Positions 31,411 to 42,074 of a DNA stretch of 64,000 bases are shown in pieces. This DNA comes from Prosopocoilus inquinatus. Lineage: Eukaryota; Arthropoda; Insecta; Coleoptera; Lucanidae. The translations under genes and the position numbers were made by a program. How positions within the stretch are numbered: position 1 is the first letter of the stretch; each line of letters opens with the position of its first letter. The notes below the pieces were generated by a model that was given only the letters and a program-made list of their open reading frames with translations, was not told the origin of the DNA and made no database searches. The stretch covers positions 5,332,001 through 5,396,000 of the forward strand of contig CM069876.1 in assembly GCA_036172665.1 (NCBI GenBank), in the 5' to 3' direction.

Positions 31411-32322
31411 TCAAACAAAATTACAAGATTTCAGTTGGTCTTCATTGGAGATGTGATATACCCTGGATCTCTCAGATTTTCTTATATATACTTTCGCATC
31501 TCTGGTCCAGCAAAATTTAAAAGCGTTATCTCTACAGAAAGTACGAGTTTTCCAGAAGAGGTTTTTATTTCCAACAGTAAGATGTTCATTGCAGAAAATA
31601 GTAGTATTATCTCCAGTAATTCCAATATCACTCGGTTTAATACCTCGCAGCTTTCGGGATGCAGCTAAAAAGTTGTTCTTCGTTAAGCGACTCACGAATT
31701 TCACAATGATATTGTTGGGCTTGTTGGAATTTTTTTGAGAGGTATTTATTCTGTGGCAGGCATCAATAAAAAGATCATCGGGGTTTATTTTAATCAAAGA
31801 AGCTATATTTTTTATTATGTCATGGACATTTTCATTACGGTTAAAAGGTACTCCTATAATTTCAATGTTATTTGATCTTGAATATTGTTGCAAATCATCA
31901 ATCTCGGATCTGAGAGATTTATTTTGCTGTTGTAAAGTGGAGAGTGACAGTTTGAGTTCGTCTATTTCCTTAATCGAGTTTTTAAATTCGGAGAGTTGTT
32001 TGGCAAAATCATCAATTTTGTCACCATAAAATGTCAAAGATTGGATTATTGTGGCCTGTTCCTGTTTAACCGATGTAACTTCTTTTTGAATTTCTGACAA
32101 TTTGGTTAAAATGACACTCATATCAGTGGTACCCGCCAAAACAGAACAGTTTTTGCATCTCCATGAGATACCAGGAGTTCCGAGTAAATCCAAAGTGGTG
32201 GAATTGATGCCAGCACATTTCGGATGAAAATATTTACCACAGCTGCCACTGCATAACAGACCCTGGCGAGTAATAATTCCGTTGCAAACGTTGCACGATC
32301 CTGGCATTTTGTTTGAATCCAT
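31411..32322 (-). CDS. Non-LTR ORF1 protein: PHD finger and coiled coil
   Basis: 303 residues, ATG at 32322. An N-terminal C4HC3 PHD finger (CNVC...CSGSCGKYFHPKC...WRCKNC, about residues 9-58) is the ORF1 type found in several CR1-group elements. A coiled coil (about 70-150, KLSEIQKEV...LSTLQQQNKSL) suggests multimerisation. The C-terminal half (SNNIEIIGVP...ACHRI...IIVKF) resembles the RNA-binding core of L1-type ORF1 proteins. Intact, although ORF2 downstream is broken. Confidence 0.85.
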   Translation of the reverse strand: MDSNKMPGSCNVCNGIITRQGLLCSGSCGKYFHPKCAGINSTTLDLLGTPGISWRCKNCSVLAGTTDMSVILTKLSEIQKEVTSVKQEQATIIQSLTFYGDKIDDFAKQLSEFKNSIKEIDELKLSLSTLQQQNKSLRSEIDDLQQYSRSNNIEIIGVPFNRNENVHDIIKNIASLIKINPDDLFIDACHRINTSQKNSNKPNNIIVKFVSRLTKNNFLAASRKLRGIKPSDIGITGDNTTIFCNEHLTVGNKNLFWKTRTFCRDNAFKFCWTRDAKVYIRKSERSRVYHISNEDQLKSCNFV

Positions 32323-32663
32323 TAATCTGCAAATTATGAATTCGATGTGGGTCGCCTCACGTGTGAAAATTCCGTAGTCTTTCGCCTCACGTGCAAAAAA
32401 TTGATCGGTGCACGCACAACGACACGGGCCAGTTAATTGAGAACAATAGATGTCAGGAATTTGGGAAAAACTCCAAAAAATTAATGAAACGCTTGGAGAA
32501 AATGAGTTTCACATACACAATCCAGAATTAATCAACTTAAACCTTCTGCAAGATCTTTTACAAGTTTTGAAAACTTCAATTTACTACCGAAAAAACAGAT
32601 AATTATGGAGCACTAGTTTCACTGCACGTACATGTATACACGTATGGTAAGGTTATAATCATT

Positions 32664-32869
32664 TTAGAAAAATTTTGTGCAAATCGTTTTTGATTGCAGT
32701 GAGAACCTCGAGCAGCCTCTGGACAGCTGTTTCAGCCCTGCTTGGGGCTTCTTCAGCAGAAACGTAGCTCGACATTCCCACTGCAGACCAAAAACGACTT
32801 GCCCAATTTATTCGCATCCTACTGCAATGTTAGGTCAAAAAGCGATAGTAAGATGTCGCTATTTTATAT
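32664..32869 (-). mobile_element. Retrozyme-like element with hammerhead, copy 3
   Basis: A 206-bp insertion flanked by a perfect 12-bp direct repeat GTTATAATCATT (32652-32663, 32870-32881). Non-coding. It contains a complete hammerhead on the minus strand. Confidence 0.78.
32719..32761 (-). ncRNA. Hammerhead ribozyme, near-complete
   Basis: Minus strand: TTCTG, CTGAAGA, stem II AGCCC/GGGCT (loop CAAGCA), GAAA, palindromic ACAGCTGT, C (GUC cleavage triplet), CAGAG. Stem I TTCTG/CAGAG pairs over five bases with one G-U. All conserved core residues are present. Confidence 0.72.
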
Positions 32870-33521
32870 GTTATAATCATTATAATAGATTCTTGGTTTT
32901 TACGTTATCGTTCGCAAGCAATTTTATAGCAGACAAACTGTAATTAATTGAAACGGTTATTAAAATGAATATAAATGTAAATAAACTAATAGTAAAATTG
33001 ATTTGACAAATTACTTTGACATGAAACTTCAAATACCCAACTTAGTATTTTGTTAATGTTCTATACAGGACTTATGTTTTATACCAACATAATGCAACAG
33101 GTGGTGGTTTTTTAATTTGTGAACAACGTATACACTAATAATGTTTTCTACTGATGTGCACTAATATGAACTGAGTGTGCACTCAGTGCATTAGTGCACG
33201 TCAGTAGAAGACGCTACATTTAAGTATGCTGTATTACTGCTTTGGACGGTGAACCAGGAAAAGCTAGCAATATTTTAAACGATTTCTGAAGTAGGTAATC
33301 CTGTCAATTGCGGATTTACTTTAAAAAAACTGTGCAATGTCAAATAAAATCTGCGTCAAATAATTTCTGCTTCTTTGAATTTAGTAAACAAAAAGACACT
33401 ACTTTGTCGGATGCTCTCTAATTCTTTTGCACCCAACAAATTCATTTGTCAGGTGCACAAGACCCGTGCACCCGACGAAACGGCGCCTATGTTTTAAACA
33501 AAATCAAAAATGTTTTGTCTC

Positions 33522-33700
33522 TTACGTTAAATAGCAAACATATAAAAATAATAAACACCACCAACCACTATTTACATCGGTAGAATTTTGGAATTTATTA
33601 TTATTTTGAGTTACTGTATAACTTTTTAGAATTATAAATTTTTCTGGCAATGAATTACCAAATGAGTCAAAGAAATTAATAAATTCATTATCATAATCTA
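33522..33700 (-). pseudogene. Protein fragment of unknown origin
   Basis: A minus-strand open frame runs from the TIR at 33701 to TAA at 33522. It ends KFQNSTDVNSGWWCLLFL. The spacing Q-x7-(S)-G-W-W-C faintly recalls the active-site loop of adenain-like cysteine proteases of Polinton-type elements, but Ser stands where Cys is expected and nothing else supports it. The upstream part of the frame belongs to the foldback element. Confidence 0.2.
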
Positions 33701-33999
33701 TACAGGGAGATTCAGGCAACCCTTTCATTAAAAGTTTACGGACTTCTCCTCTGAATTTCTGTTTCATATTTTGCCATTATAAGTTAACGATATGGATCTA
33801 TCAAAATATAATACTTTCAAATTTCGCACACGCAAAGAAAATTAGCGTAGGAGGATTACAGGATTTAAGGATTAATGCCTTATTTATTTCTTTTTTCTGT
33901 TATTGTAATAATAAAATTTATTTTTTTATTTAATTAATTAATTTAGTTAATGATTGGTTAGGTATATTTATTTCTCCGCCAAATTTAATATTATTGAGG

Positions 34000-34132
34000 T
34001 TTAACTACTTCGCTATTTAACTACTTTGTTATCTAACTACTTTGTTGTTTAATTACTTTGTTGTTTAACTACTTTGTTATCTAACTACTTTATATTTAAC
34101 TACCTCGTTATTTAACTACTTTGTTACTAGTA
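34000..34132 (+). repeat. 16-bp tandem repeat in the non-LTR leader
   Basis: About eight imperfect units of TTAACTACTTTGTTAT within the 5' leader of the retrotransposon. Repeated leaders can carry internal promoter activity in such elements; that role here is inference. Confidence 0.7.
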
Positions 34133-34181
34133 TTAATTAATATTATTTCTTTATATATATATATATCTTTTTTACATCTTA

Positions 34182-36971
34182 ATGTCAAATTTAATAATTG
34201 CCGGTATTAATGCAAGGTCCTTAGTTTCAGGCTTTCAGGAATTCAGGAGCATTGTGTTAGCGGGTAGTTATGATGTTGTGGGTGTATCGGAAACATGGTT
34301 GACTAATGAAATTACATCTGATTCCATAAAAATTGAGGGTTACGATTTATACAGGCATGATCGTGCCACACGTGGAGGTGGGGTATGTGCGTATGTAAAA
34401 TCAAATCTACCTTGCGATAAATTTCAATTTAACTCTGGAAATGCAATGGAAGAATTATGGATTCGCATCAAAATTAAGAAAATTGTCTTAGCTGTGGGTG
34501 TAATTTATAGGACACCTCGTAGTAATGTGTTAGAGTGTTTTGACCAAATAGATTTATCATTATCAGGAATAGTTCCTGATTGTGATGAACTTGTATGTGT
34601 TGGAGATTTTAACATAAATCTTTTAAATTCAACAACTGCTGCTAGTTCACTTATTCATTGTTTTGATGGTTTTGGTATGAGCCAAATTATTAATGAACCA
34701 ACACGAATAACAGAAAATTGCAACTCTTTAATTGATCTTATTTTTGTAACAAACAAAGATTTTGTTTTCGAATGTGGGACTGTAAACACTGATTTATTTT
34801 CTGATCATTTGCTTACCTATTGCATCTTAAAATATGATGTTCCTACAGTTAAACAAAAATATGTGACTTTTCGTGATTTCAGTAAATTTTATCATCAAGA
34901 TTTCCTCGAGGATTTTTTGAACATGAGGTGGGATGACATTTGTTTAATAAATAACATTGATGCTAAAGTTGAATTTATGAACAATAATTTAATTCACTTA
35001 TTTGATTTACATGCCCCTTTTAAAACGGTTCGAGTTTCTAAACCGAAAGCTCCATGGCTAACTGATGTTATTAAATATATGATTAAACTTCGAAATGTTG
35101 CTTTATCTAAGTTTAAGCGAACAAGCCTTCCAGCCGATTGGATCTACTATAAGCAATTACGGAATCTTACTTTGAATGCTATCAGAAATGAAAAACGTGC
35201 TTATTTAAGTACTTTATCAAAATGTAGTATGAATAAAACCTGGTCAGTATTAAAAAGTATGAATATCTGTAAATCTAAAGCTTCTGAAATACCAGAAACG
35301 TTATCAAATGTGGAGGAAATAAATGATTATTTTGTTAATTCTGTATCTCAAATCGATGAAGATTGTAGTGAGGCCATAAATTATTATTCCTGCAATAAGT
35401 TGAAAGATTCCAATTTTCAATTTCAGCTTGCAACTATAGAAGAAGTGAATAATATTATTAATACTATTACTTCCAAGGCACAGGGCTTGGACGGTATTTC
35501 TATAAAAATGTTGCGTTACTGTTTGCCACTCATTTCAAAATATATAACCCACGTTGTAAACTGTTGTTTGGAAATTGGTTATTTTCCTGTTTATTGGAAA
35601 AAATCGTTAGTACATCCTTTGCCTAAAACTAATACTCCTACGCAATATTCTGATTTACGGCCAATTAGCATACTTCCGATTTTTTCAAAAATTCTGGAAA
35701 AGTTAGTGCATAAGCAAATTATGACTTACGCAATTGATAATAATATTATTCCAGATGTTCAATCCGGTTTTAGGAAAGGGTATAGTACTGCATCAGCTCT
35801 AGTTAATGTTTGTGATGACATTTTTAATGCCTGGGATAAGGGTTTTGGTACTGCCCTGGTGCTTTTAGATTTCTCCAAAGCTTTCGACACCATTAATCAT
35901 AACGTATTGCTGGCTAAGTTAAAATTTATAGGTTTCGATGAAATAAGCTGTTCATTCATGAGCAGTTATTTACTTAATAGATCACAAATAGTCGTGGTAG
36001 GAAATAGGGCTTCTTCCGAGACTTATATTTCAAAGGGCGTTCCTCAAGGCAGTATATTGGGCCCATTACTGTTTATTCTATATACGTTCGATTTTAATTC
36101 GGTTTTAAATCACTGTAAATGTACATTATATGCTGATGATACCCAGATTTATAAACATTTCTTGCTGGATAACGTTGCTACAGATTTTAACTTAATTAAT
36201 GAAGATTTGAGTAAATTGGTTCACAAAGCACAAATTCATAATTTATGTATTAATACCTCAAAATCATGTCTTTTAATTTTTGGCAGTAAAAAATGTAAGG
36301 AAGCAGCTGCTGAATGTAGCCTTAACATCTTGGGCAAGCCGCTAGCCATTTCGAAAGTTGCAAAAAATCTTGGCCTTTACATGGATTCTGAGTTGAGATT
36401 TCGGGATCATGTTAATAAAATGTTAAAGAAATCTTATTGTTCTCTTCGTTTACTTTATGCCAATAGGCATTTTATTAACATTAATTTACGTAAAATTCTT
36501 GCTGATTCTTTAGTTTTAAGTCATTTTAATTATTGTGATGTTGTATACGGTTCATGTTTAGACTCATCAACTGTTGCCCGCATTCAAAGGGTTCAGAATG
36601 CTTGCATTAGATTCATCTACGGCCTCCGTCATTTTGATCATGTTTCCCATAAATTGGTAGATCTTAATTGGTTGAATATGAAAGATCGTAGAAAATTACA
36701 TTTCGCAGTTTTTCTTATTAAAATTGTTAAAAATTCTAAACCTTCGTATTTGTCCAAGAAATTACTTAAGTATGATTGTATACATGAAGTGAATACTCGT
36801 TTTAAAAATAACTTTATCCTACCCAAACACACTAAAGCACTATTTGCTAGATCTTTTTCATATCTTGGTCCAATTACGTGGAACAGTATACCAGAATCGT
36901 TAAAATCATGTTCTTTACTCTCGTTTAAAAAGAAATATACCTCTGTTTTAAATGATACCAATTTTGTTTAA
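34182..36971 (+). CDS. Endonuclease/reverse transcriptase, intact
   Basis: 929 residues without a break. The APE-type endonuclease (about 1-220: GINARSLV, VSETWLT, CVGDFNIN, LFSDH) nicks the target. The RT (about 440-720) has PISILPIFSK, motif A LLDFSKAFD (Asp near 563), GVPQGSILGPLLF, and YADD (Asp 652/653). A conserved C-terminal region follows (HFNYCDVVYG, RIQRVQNACIRFIYG). The length is normal for a Jockey/CR1-group ORF2. The ATG sits naturally at the start of the endonuclease. The related relic at 10.2-12.3 kb shares motif wording and 3' tail type. It is probably capable of producing active enzyme. Confidence 0.92.
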   Translation: MSNLIIAGINARSLVSGFQEFRSIVLAGSYDVVGVSETWLTNEITSDSIKIEGYDLYRHDRATRGGGVCAYVKSNLPCDKFQFNSGNAMEELWIRIKIKKIVLAVGVIYRTPRSNVLECFDQIDLSLSGIVPDCDELVCVGDFNINLLNSTTAASSLIHCFDGFGMSQIINEPTRITENCNSLIDLIFVTNKDFVFECGTVNTDLFSDHLLTYCILKYDVPTVKQKYVTFRDFSKFYHQDFLEDFLNMRWDDICLINNIDAKVEFMNNNLIHLFDLHAPFKTVRVSKPKAPWLTDVIKYMIKLRNVALSKFKRTSLPADWIYYKQLRNLTLNAIRNEKRAYLSTLSKCSMNKTWSVLKSMNICKSKASEIPETLSNVEEINDYFVNSVSQIDEDCSEAINYYSCNKLKDSNFQFQLATIEEVNNIINTITSKAQGLDGISIKMLRYCLPLISKYITHVVNCCLEIGYFPVYWKKSLVHPLPKTNTPTQYSDLRPISILPIFSKILEKLVHKQIMTYAIDNNIIPDVQSGFRKGYSTASALVNVCDDIFNAWDKGFGTALVLLDFSKAFDTINHNVLLAKLKFIGFDEISCSFMSSYLLNRSQIVVVGNRASSETYISKGVPQGSILGPLLFILYTFDFNSVLNHCKCTLYADDTQIYKHFLLDNVATDFNLINEDLSKLVHKAQIHNLCINTSKSCLLIFGSKKCKEAAAECSLNILGKPLAISKVAKNLGLYMDSELRFRDHVNKMLKKSYCSLRLLYANRHFININLRKILADSLVLSHFNYCDVVYGSCLDSSTVARIQRVQNACIRFIYGLRHFDHVSHKLVDLNWLNMKDRRKLHFAVFLIKIVKNSKPSYLSKKLLKYDCIHEVNTRFKNNFILPKHTKALFARSFSYLGPITWNSIPESLKSCSLLSFKKKYTSVLNDTNFV

Positions 36972-39023
36972 AATTTCTGTATAATCAAATGTAATTATGA
37001 TTATGATATTATATTTGTAATATTTCAGTCATAACTCCCTCATTTGTTGCCAATGCTCTTGAAGACCTGAAATCTGAGATTATAACAACTTTTATATTTT
37101 GAATTTATAACACTGGTTATCATTATTATTATTATTTTCTTTTTATGTGACACCTCTGTTAATTTGATATATAATGCCAGTTAGATTGGTTATTTATTAG
37201 TTCTAATTATCTCTAATTAGGCGTAATATGCATTTCTTTTTTTTTATTTTGTATGTATTTAATGAAAAATTCGGCGTCAATGTGTATGAAATACCTATTA
37301 ATATTTATTGTTGATTTTTTTTTTGTAACTGATGGTTAAGTGAATAGCTTATGCTAAACTTCGCCGAATAAAGTCCGTTTATTATTATTATTATTATTAT
37401 TATTACTTCCGCTTATACCGGAAGTTGCTGTCAACTTTCTTATTTTAAATGCAATACCCCATTTTGTATACATTTCTGAAATTTCATGAAATTCTAGAAA
37501 TTTTTGTGTAACATGTGATACAAGAAAAATTAGCCGTTTTAGAGATATTTCCATTTTTAAAAAAAATTCAAAGTTGCAGTACCTTGTTTAAGATGCTGCC
37601 ATCTTTGTGTAACAAAAGCCATAATTTCAATTTTTGGCCTGTAGTAACTTCTATTCGAACTGATTTCAACTGTCGAAAAGTCATGTTTGTTAAATAGAAC
37701 ACCCAGTATTTTTTTATACCATAAGAATCAAAATTAAATGTTCTTTCGAACAGTATTTGCATTCCCTATACCCATCTCTTACCTTTCTCTTTCTATTCAT
37801 GATTTTCTCTTTGAGACATCAATTTTTTTCACTTTTCAGTATTATTCCTGAATAGTGTGCTAAGAAAATTTAACAAACTGAGGTTTTCTAAGTTAATTTC
37901 TGACTGTAATTTCAATTTCATTTTAAAAACCGATAAATAATATTTAAATACACATCTATCATCTGAACTTTTTGTGTACATATGCCGCATGTATTAGAAG
38001 TCTTGGTATGAGTTTTTACACATTTACAAGGAAAAATTTACACTTAGAACACAAAAATTTTTGAAAACTAATAAATAAATCAGAAATATTAAAAATAATA
38101 CACAAATTGTTGGTTATAATATTGGCTCTAAGTTGTCCTCGGCTATTATTTATTAGTAATAACTTTCTATTGTGTCTCAGTAATAACAGATTTTCCTTGA
38201 TATAAAAACTTTTTTTATTAACTTCTTGAATTGTCGATTTTTTGATCATCAAATACCTTTAATATGTCTGTGTTTGATTATTCACTTTTTGGTTCTTCGT
38301 AGCGAATAAATTATTTTTTTTTATTCCTACTAGACAGATGATTTCAAAAATTATTATTTCTCTAGTTTTCATAGCCCACTGTTTAAAAATAATACCAAGA
38401 AATTGAAAAAAATTAGGTGTTAAAAAGAAAGCATCGATAACGAGTGAACTATATGAGGTAGGTATAGGGAATGCTAATATAGGACGAAAGAACATTTAAT
38501 CCTGAGTCACATGGTATAAAAATATACTAGGCGTTCCATTTAAAAAACATGACTTTTCGACAGTTGAAATTAGTTCGAATAGAAGTTACTTTTCAACCAG
38601 CCTGTAAGTAATCAAGTGCAAAACTGGACATGATCTGAAAGAATGTTACTGTAGCCTACTACAGGCCAAAAATGGTCATCATAGCTTTTGATGCACAACG
38701 ATGGCAGTATCATAACCAAGGTTCTACAAGCCTGAGTCATTTTAAAAAATGAAAATATCTCGGAAACGGTTAATCTTTCTTGTATCACATGTTGCACATA
38801 ATATTTTTAGAATTTTATGATGATTTCAAAAAAGCATTAAAAATTGGGGTATTCCATTTAAAATAAGAATGTTGACAGCAACTTCCGGTATAAGCGGAAG
38901 TGTCCAATATTTGAAAATATTATATTTTGATAGATCCATATCGTTAACTGCAAAATATGAAACAGAAATTCAAAGGAGAAGTCCGTAGACTTTTAATGAA
39001 AGGGTTGCCTGAATCTCCCTGTA

Positions 39024-39889
39024 TATTGTGGAAATATATTTTGCACGGTTCAAATTATAATGAAGCGGGCAATATAAGATATTAAACCGTAGCGTGTAAA
39101 CAAACGCGAGGGGTGCGGAGACAATTAACACCGCTCCAGCAATGGTGTTACTCAGTATAACAAAAAACAGAGTAATATTGCCACAATAAAAAATTACAGT
39201 TGTGTATTCAACTCTTCTTGTTTAAATGTGTAAAGATTTTCAGGGTAATTATTTGACCAGTTGTACCTCGACCGCCGGAATTTATTGCGACATTGCATCA
39301 TACAGTAAGAACGCCGTAAGTTATTTTCACCGTCCCATTACACAATGTGCCTGTTCGATACATTTTTACGATGGCGTGTATATATTCAAATCCTATGCTT
39401 ACTGATATCAAAACTATGATTTCACAGTGATACTGATATCACGGTATCGTCCATCACTAACTATATGAACTGAAAACTGAGCATTCACATCAAGGCAAAA
39501 CGCGAAAGCGCATGATCGTCAACCCCGACGGCTCCCTTCAAACTGATACAAATCCGTCCTCTAATATTTTACATAAATTTGCATAAATTTCTTACGAATA
39601 GCGCACGTTATCCGATGTGCTATCGGTTTTCCAGCAACTACAAAGAGATTTGCGTCGCACAGTAGCGTCAGTGCGGACGATTATCTTGCAAACCTGCACA
39701 CAAGCATTTGCGTGGTAAAATACACAATCAGATTTATTTTTGCGCCGCAAATATTTTGCCAAATTTCAAAATAGACGCAAATTTTAAATTGATGTGGACG
39801 CGGCTTAACAAGGGCCGTGCCAAGGGAGGCTGAGCCTGCTCTGGAAAGTTTTAAGCCTGCCCTACGTTGGCTCAATGTGACAAGAAATA
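39024..39889. other. Gene-free stretch
   Basis: No gene or clear element. It is slightly more GC-rich than its neighbours, with short ORFs lacking any domain. Confidence 0.4.
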
Positions 39890-40390
39890 ATATACAGGAT
39901 GTCCACCGAGTGCCCCAGTCTTCTCTACCGTCTAAAGTAAACAAGATAGAAAAGAAATTCTATCTATTTTCTAAAATTATTTTTGGCTATACAGGGTGTT
40001 CAGGAACTGATGGCATACTAAAGTTATATTTTTTGAAATGGAACACCCAGTATATTTTTAAGTATTTCGAAAGTACGCATAATAAGTAGGTAATAACCAA
40101 AAATTTCGGAAGTTTTATTTAAGAGTTTTTAAGATATTAATGATAGTGTATAAAAAATTGCTCTACTTTGAGCTCTTATAGTTTGATTATTTATTTACAT
40201 TTCGTTACGAATTTTTGTAGTTAGTCAACACAATATTTCATCTACAGAAATTTCACAACAGATTCAATCTAATAGTTATTATGTGTACAGGGTGTTGAGT
40301 TTTGAAAAAGTTAATTTTTCTGAAAATTTTCAAATGGAACACGCTATATGTATAAACTCTTGTGAAACACTGCCTTAAGGGCGCGTTTCA
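39890..40390 (+). repeat. Left arm of a 500-bp long-range inverted repeat
   Basis: The whole arm recurs inverted at 44190-44720 with about the same order of landmarks: CTTCTCTACCGTCTAAAGT, the ACAGGGTGTTC ends, and GATTATTTATTTACATTTCG. About 3.8 kb separates the arms. Confidence 0.75.
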
Positions 40391-40436
40391 TTTGGTGGGG
40401 ATTACATTCTCTGCTTTTCAGATTGCATAAGTAAAT

Positions 40437-40573
40437 GGGCGCGTTCAGCGGGTGCTCAGCGGCTGAGTTGCTTACTCAGCAATCGTTTGTGATTGGCTAT
40501 TACCTTAATATGAGCCAATCACAAACTATTGCTGAGTAACCAACTCAGCCGCTGAGTGTCCCTGAACGCGGCC
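40437..40573. mobile_element. Near-perfect hairpin MITE
   Basis: 137 bp, almost entirely self-complementary: GGGCGCGTTCAG, then GGCTGAGTTG, then TTTGTGATTGGCT, mirrored to CTGAACGCGGCC. It would extrude a stem of about 60 bp. Confidence 0.8.
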
Positions 40574-41580
40574 AATATCGTTTAGGAAGTGGCGGCATCT
40601 TTTGCATACGAAAAATATTGACTTTACAGTTTGACCGGGTAGATGGCCGTATTGTAATATTAGTATTCTCCTTAAATTACAAAGTAAGGGGGAGCACAAC
40701 AGAATTTAATGGCACAAGCTTATCCATGGGCGCAAGAACCACAACAGCTGTGGGGAATAAAGAAAATACCTGCAATGGCCGCAATTCACAAAATCGGTAG
40801 ACTAAAGTAATTTGAAGCAAACGAAATCATGTCAATTTATTATACAAATAAAATAAATTTATTAATTAGTAACTATATTATTTTCATGAAATACTTTACT
40901 ACTTTACTTTACTAAATTTATTTCTGACTCAATAGAATAGTCATTGGGAAAACGAAAAATATAGATAGAAAGTGAAGACGTATTTTTTTTATTTAATTAT
41001 GTTGAAAATTCTAATAAACAGTGACATAATTATGCGTAATGTAATTAAATTTTCGTTGCAACTGTTATACAGGGTGTTCGCAAAATAAGTGCAAAATTTT
41101 TTACCACTGTACGCCGACAGCACGTACAACACGATAAAAATACAAAAAAAATCTTGTAACAAAAAGAAAATTCTCTTATCCGTCCTTATCCGGCGCGCAT
41201 AAAATAACAAAAAAAAAAACTTACGGGACTTGCTTCTCTGATCATAGACAGTAAACATCGCGGGAATCACTAACCCGCAAGACACGTTCACCGAATATCA
41301 TCTGTGTGGAGGATCACATTTAAACAAACGTTTACTCTTAGACATTTAAAAATGTTTGTAACAGTAGAGTATGACTCTTATATCAAATTTTAATTAAAGC
41401 TCTGTAACTATAACAGAGACTATAGTCAATAACACACGTGAAAATATCAAATTTATGCGCTGTTTCTATTTAAAAACGAAAATATTCAAATAAAATAAAA
41501 TATAAAATAAATAAAATAAAACAAAATATTCAAATATTCGTGTTTTCGAACGGCTTCTCATTCGCTATCATTGTTCATAA

Positions 41581-41718
41581 AGGCCGAGTTAAGTGAGCGG
41601 TCAAATTGCACAGAATTGTCAAGTCAAGGGTCCGACTAAAGCCTCTGACTAATCAGCAATTGAGAAAAGTGATCACGTGATTTGGTCTGATCACTTCGAC
41701 CGTTCACTTACCGCAGCC
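41581..41718. mobile_element. Palindromic MITE
   Basis: About 138 bp. GGCCGAGTTAAGTGAGCGGT at left is mirrored by CGTTCACTTACCGCAGCC at right, with a second inner palindrome around AGTGATCACGTGA. Confidence 0.65.
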
Positions 41719-41855
41719 AAAATGTCACTTGACGTTTATATTTTGTACATACATTGCAGACCCTTGTCAAGTAGTTTGAATAATATGTGTTGAAAAATGT
41801 AGTTTTAATTTAAACAACAGTCACGGAAAAAATATCTTAAAGAAATAATTATATT

Positions 41856-42074
41856 AGGTGCTTTCTTTCGCTTAAAAGTTTGAATCGTTTCGAATTCTTT
41901 CCCAGTTGTTGCAACAAAACACCTGACTTGAATTTTTTTATTGACAGTTCACTTGTAAATAACCATAATTCAATCCAAACAAGTTTTGAAAATAGAGAGG
42001 TTCAAAGAGAAGAATGTCTGTTTTTGAATCAAAACACGTTTGGATCACGATTTTGTGAGCGAGAGAAAGCACCT
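41856..42074. mobile_element. AGGTGCTTTCTTTCG MITE, third copy
   Basis: 219 bp with ends AGGTGCTTTCTTTCGCTT and AGAGAAAGCACCT, and TA at both edges. It has an internal deletion relative to 27600-27905. Confidence 0.75.

Larger units (their letters stand above)
28266..32322 (-). mobile_element. CR1-like non-LTR retrotransposon with PHD-finger ORF1
   Basis: Minus strand, about 4.1 kb: ORF1 with a PHD finger, ORF2 endonuclease/RT, and a 3' tail of TAAAA repeats (28266-28300). Short ATGA repeats lie near 28430-28452. ORF1 is intact; ORF2 is broken. Confidence 0.85.
27075..33493. mobile_element. Possible 6.4-kb element bounded by a TAGGCGCC inverted pair
   Basis: CATAGGCGCCG followed shortly by GTCGGGTGCA (27074-27115) is mirrored at 33430-33493 (GTGCACCCGAC, then CGGCGCCTATG). 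The interior holds MITEs and a complete CR1-like element. No clear target duplication was found, so the two ends may be unrelated copies. Confidence 0.4.
33830..37404 (+). mobile_element. Non-LTR retrotransposon, apparently full-length ORF2
   Basis: The boundaries are given by comparison with the uninterrupted opposite arm of the host foldback element (left arm stops at CAAAT 33829 and resumes at ACTTCCGC 37405). It has a 350-bp leader with a tandem repeat, one 929-codon ORF, a 3' UTR, and CGAATAAAG followed by an (ATT)n tail. A few bases of the target appear lost rather than duplicated. There is no ORF1. Confidence 0.85.
33701..39023. mobile_element. Foldback TIR element split by a non-LTR insertion
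   Basis: Inverted ends TACAGGGAGATTCAGGCAAC, with TA on both sides (33699-33700, 39024-39025). The left arm is 33701-33829 plus 37405-37760; the right arm is 38460-39023; a loop of about 700 bp lies at 37760-38460. Removing the retrotransposon leaves about 1.75 kb. No transposase is visible, so it is non-autonomous. Confidence 0.75.

Noticed and set aside
33522..33700. Functional Polinton protease
   Set aside because: Only a short motif spacing is similar and the key Cys is replaced; the fragment is too short to call.
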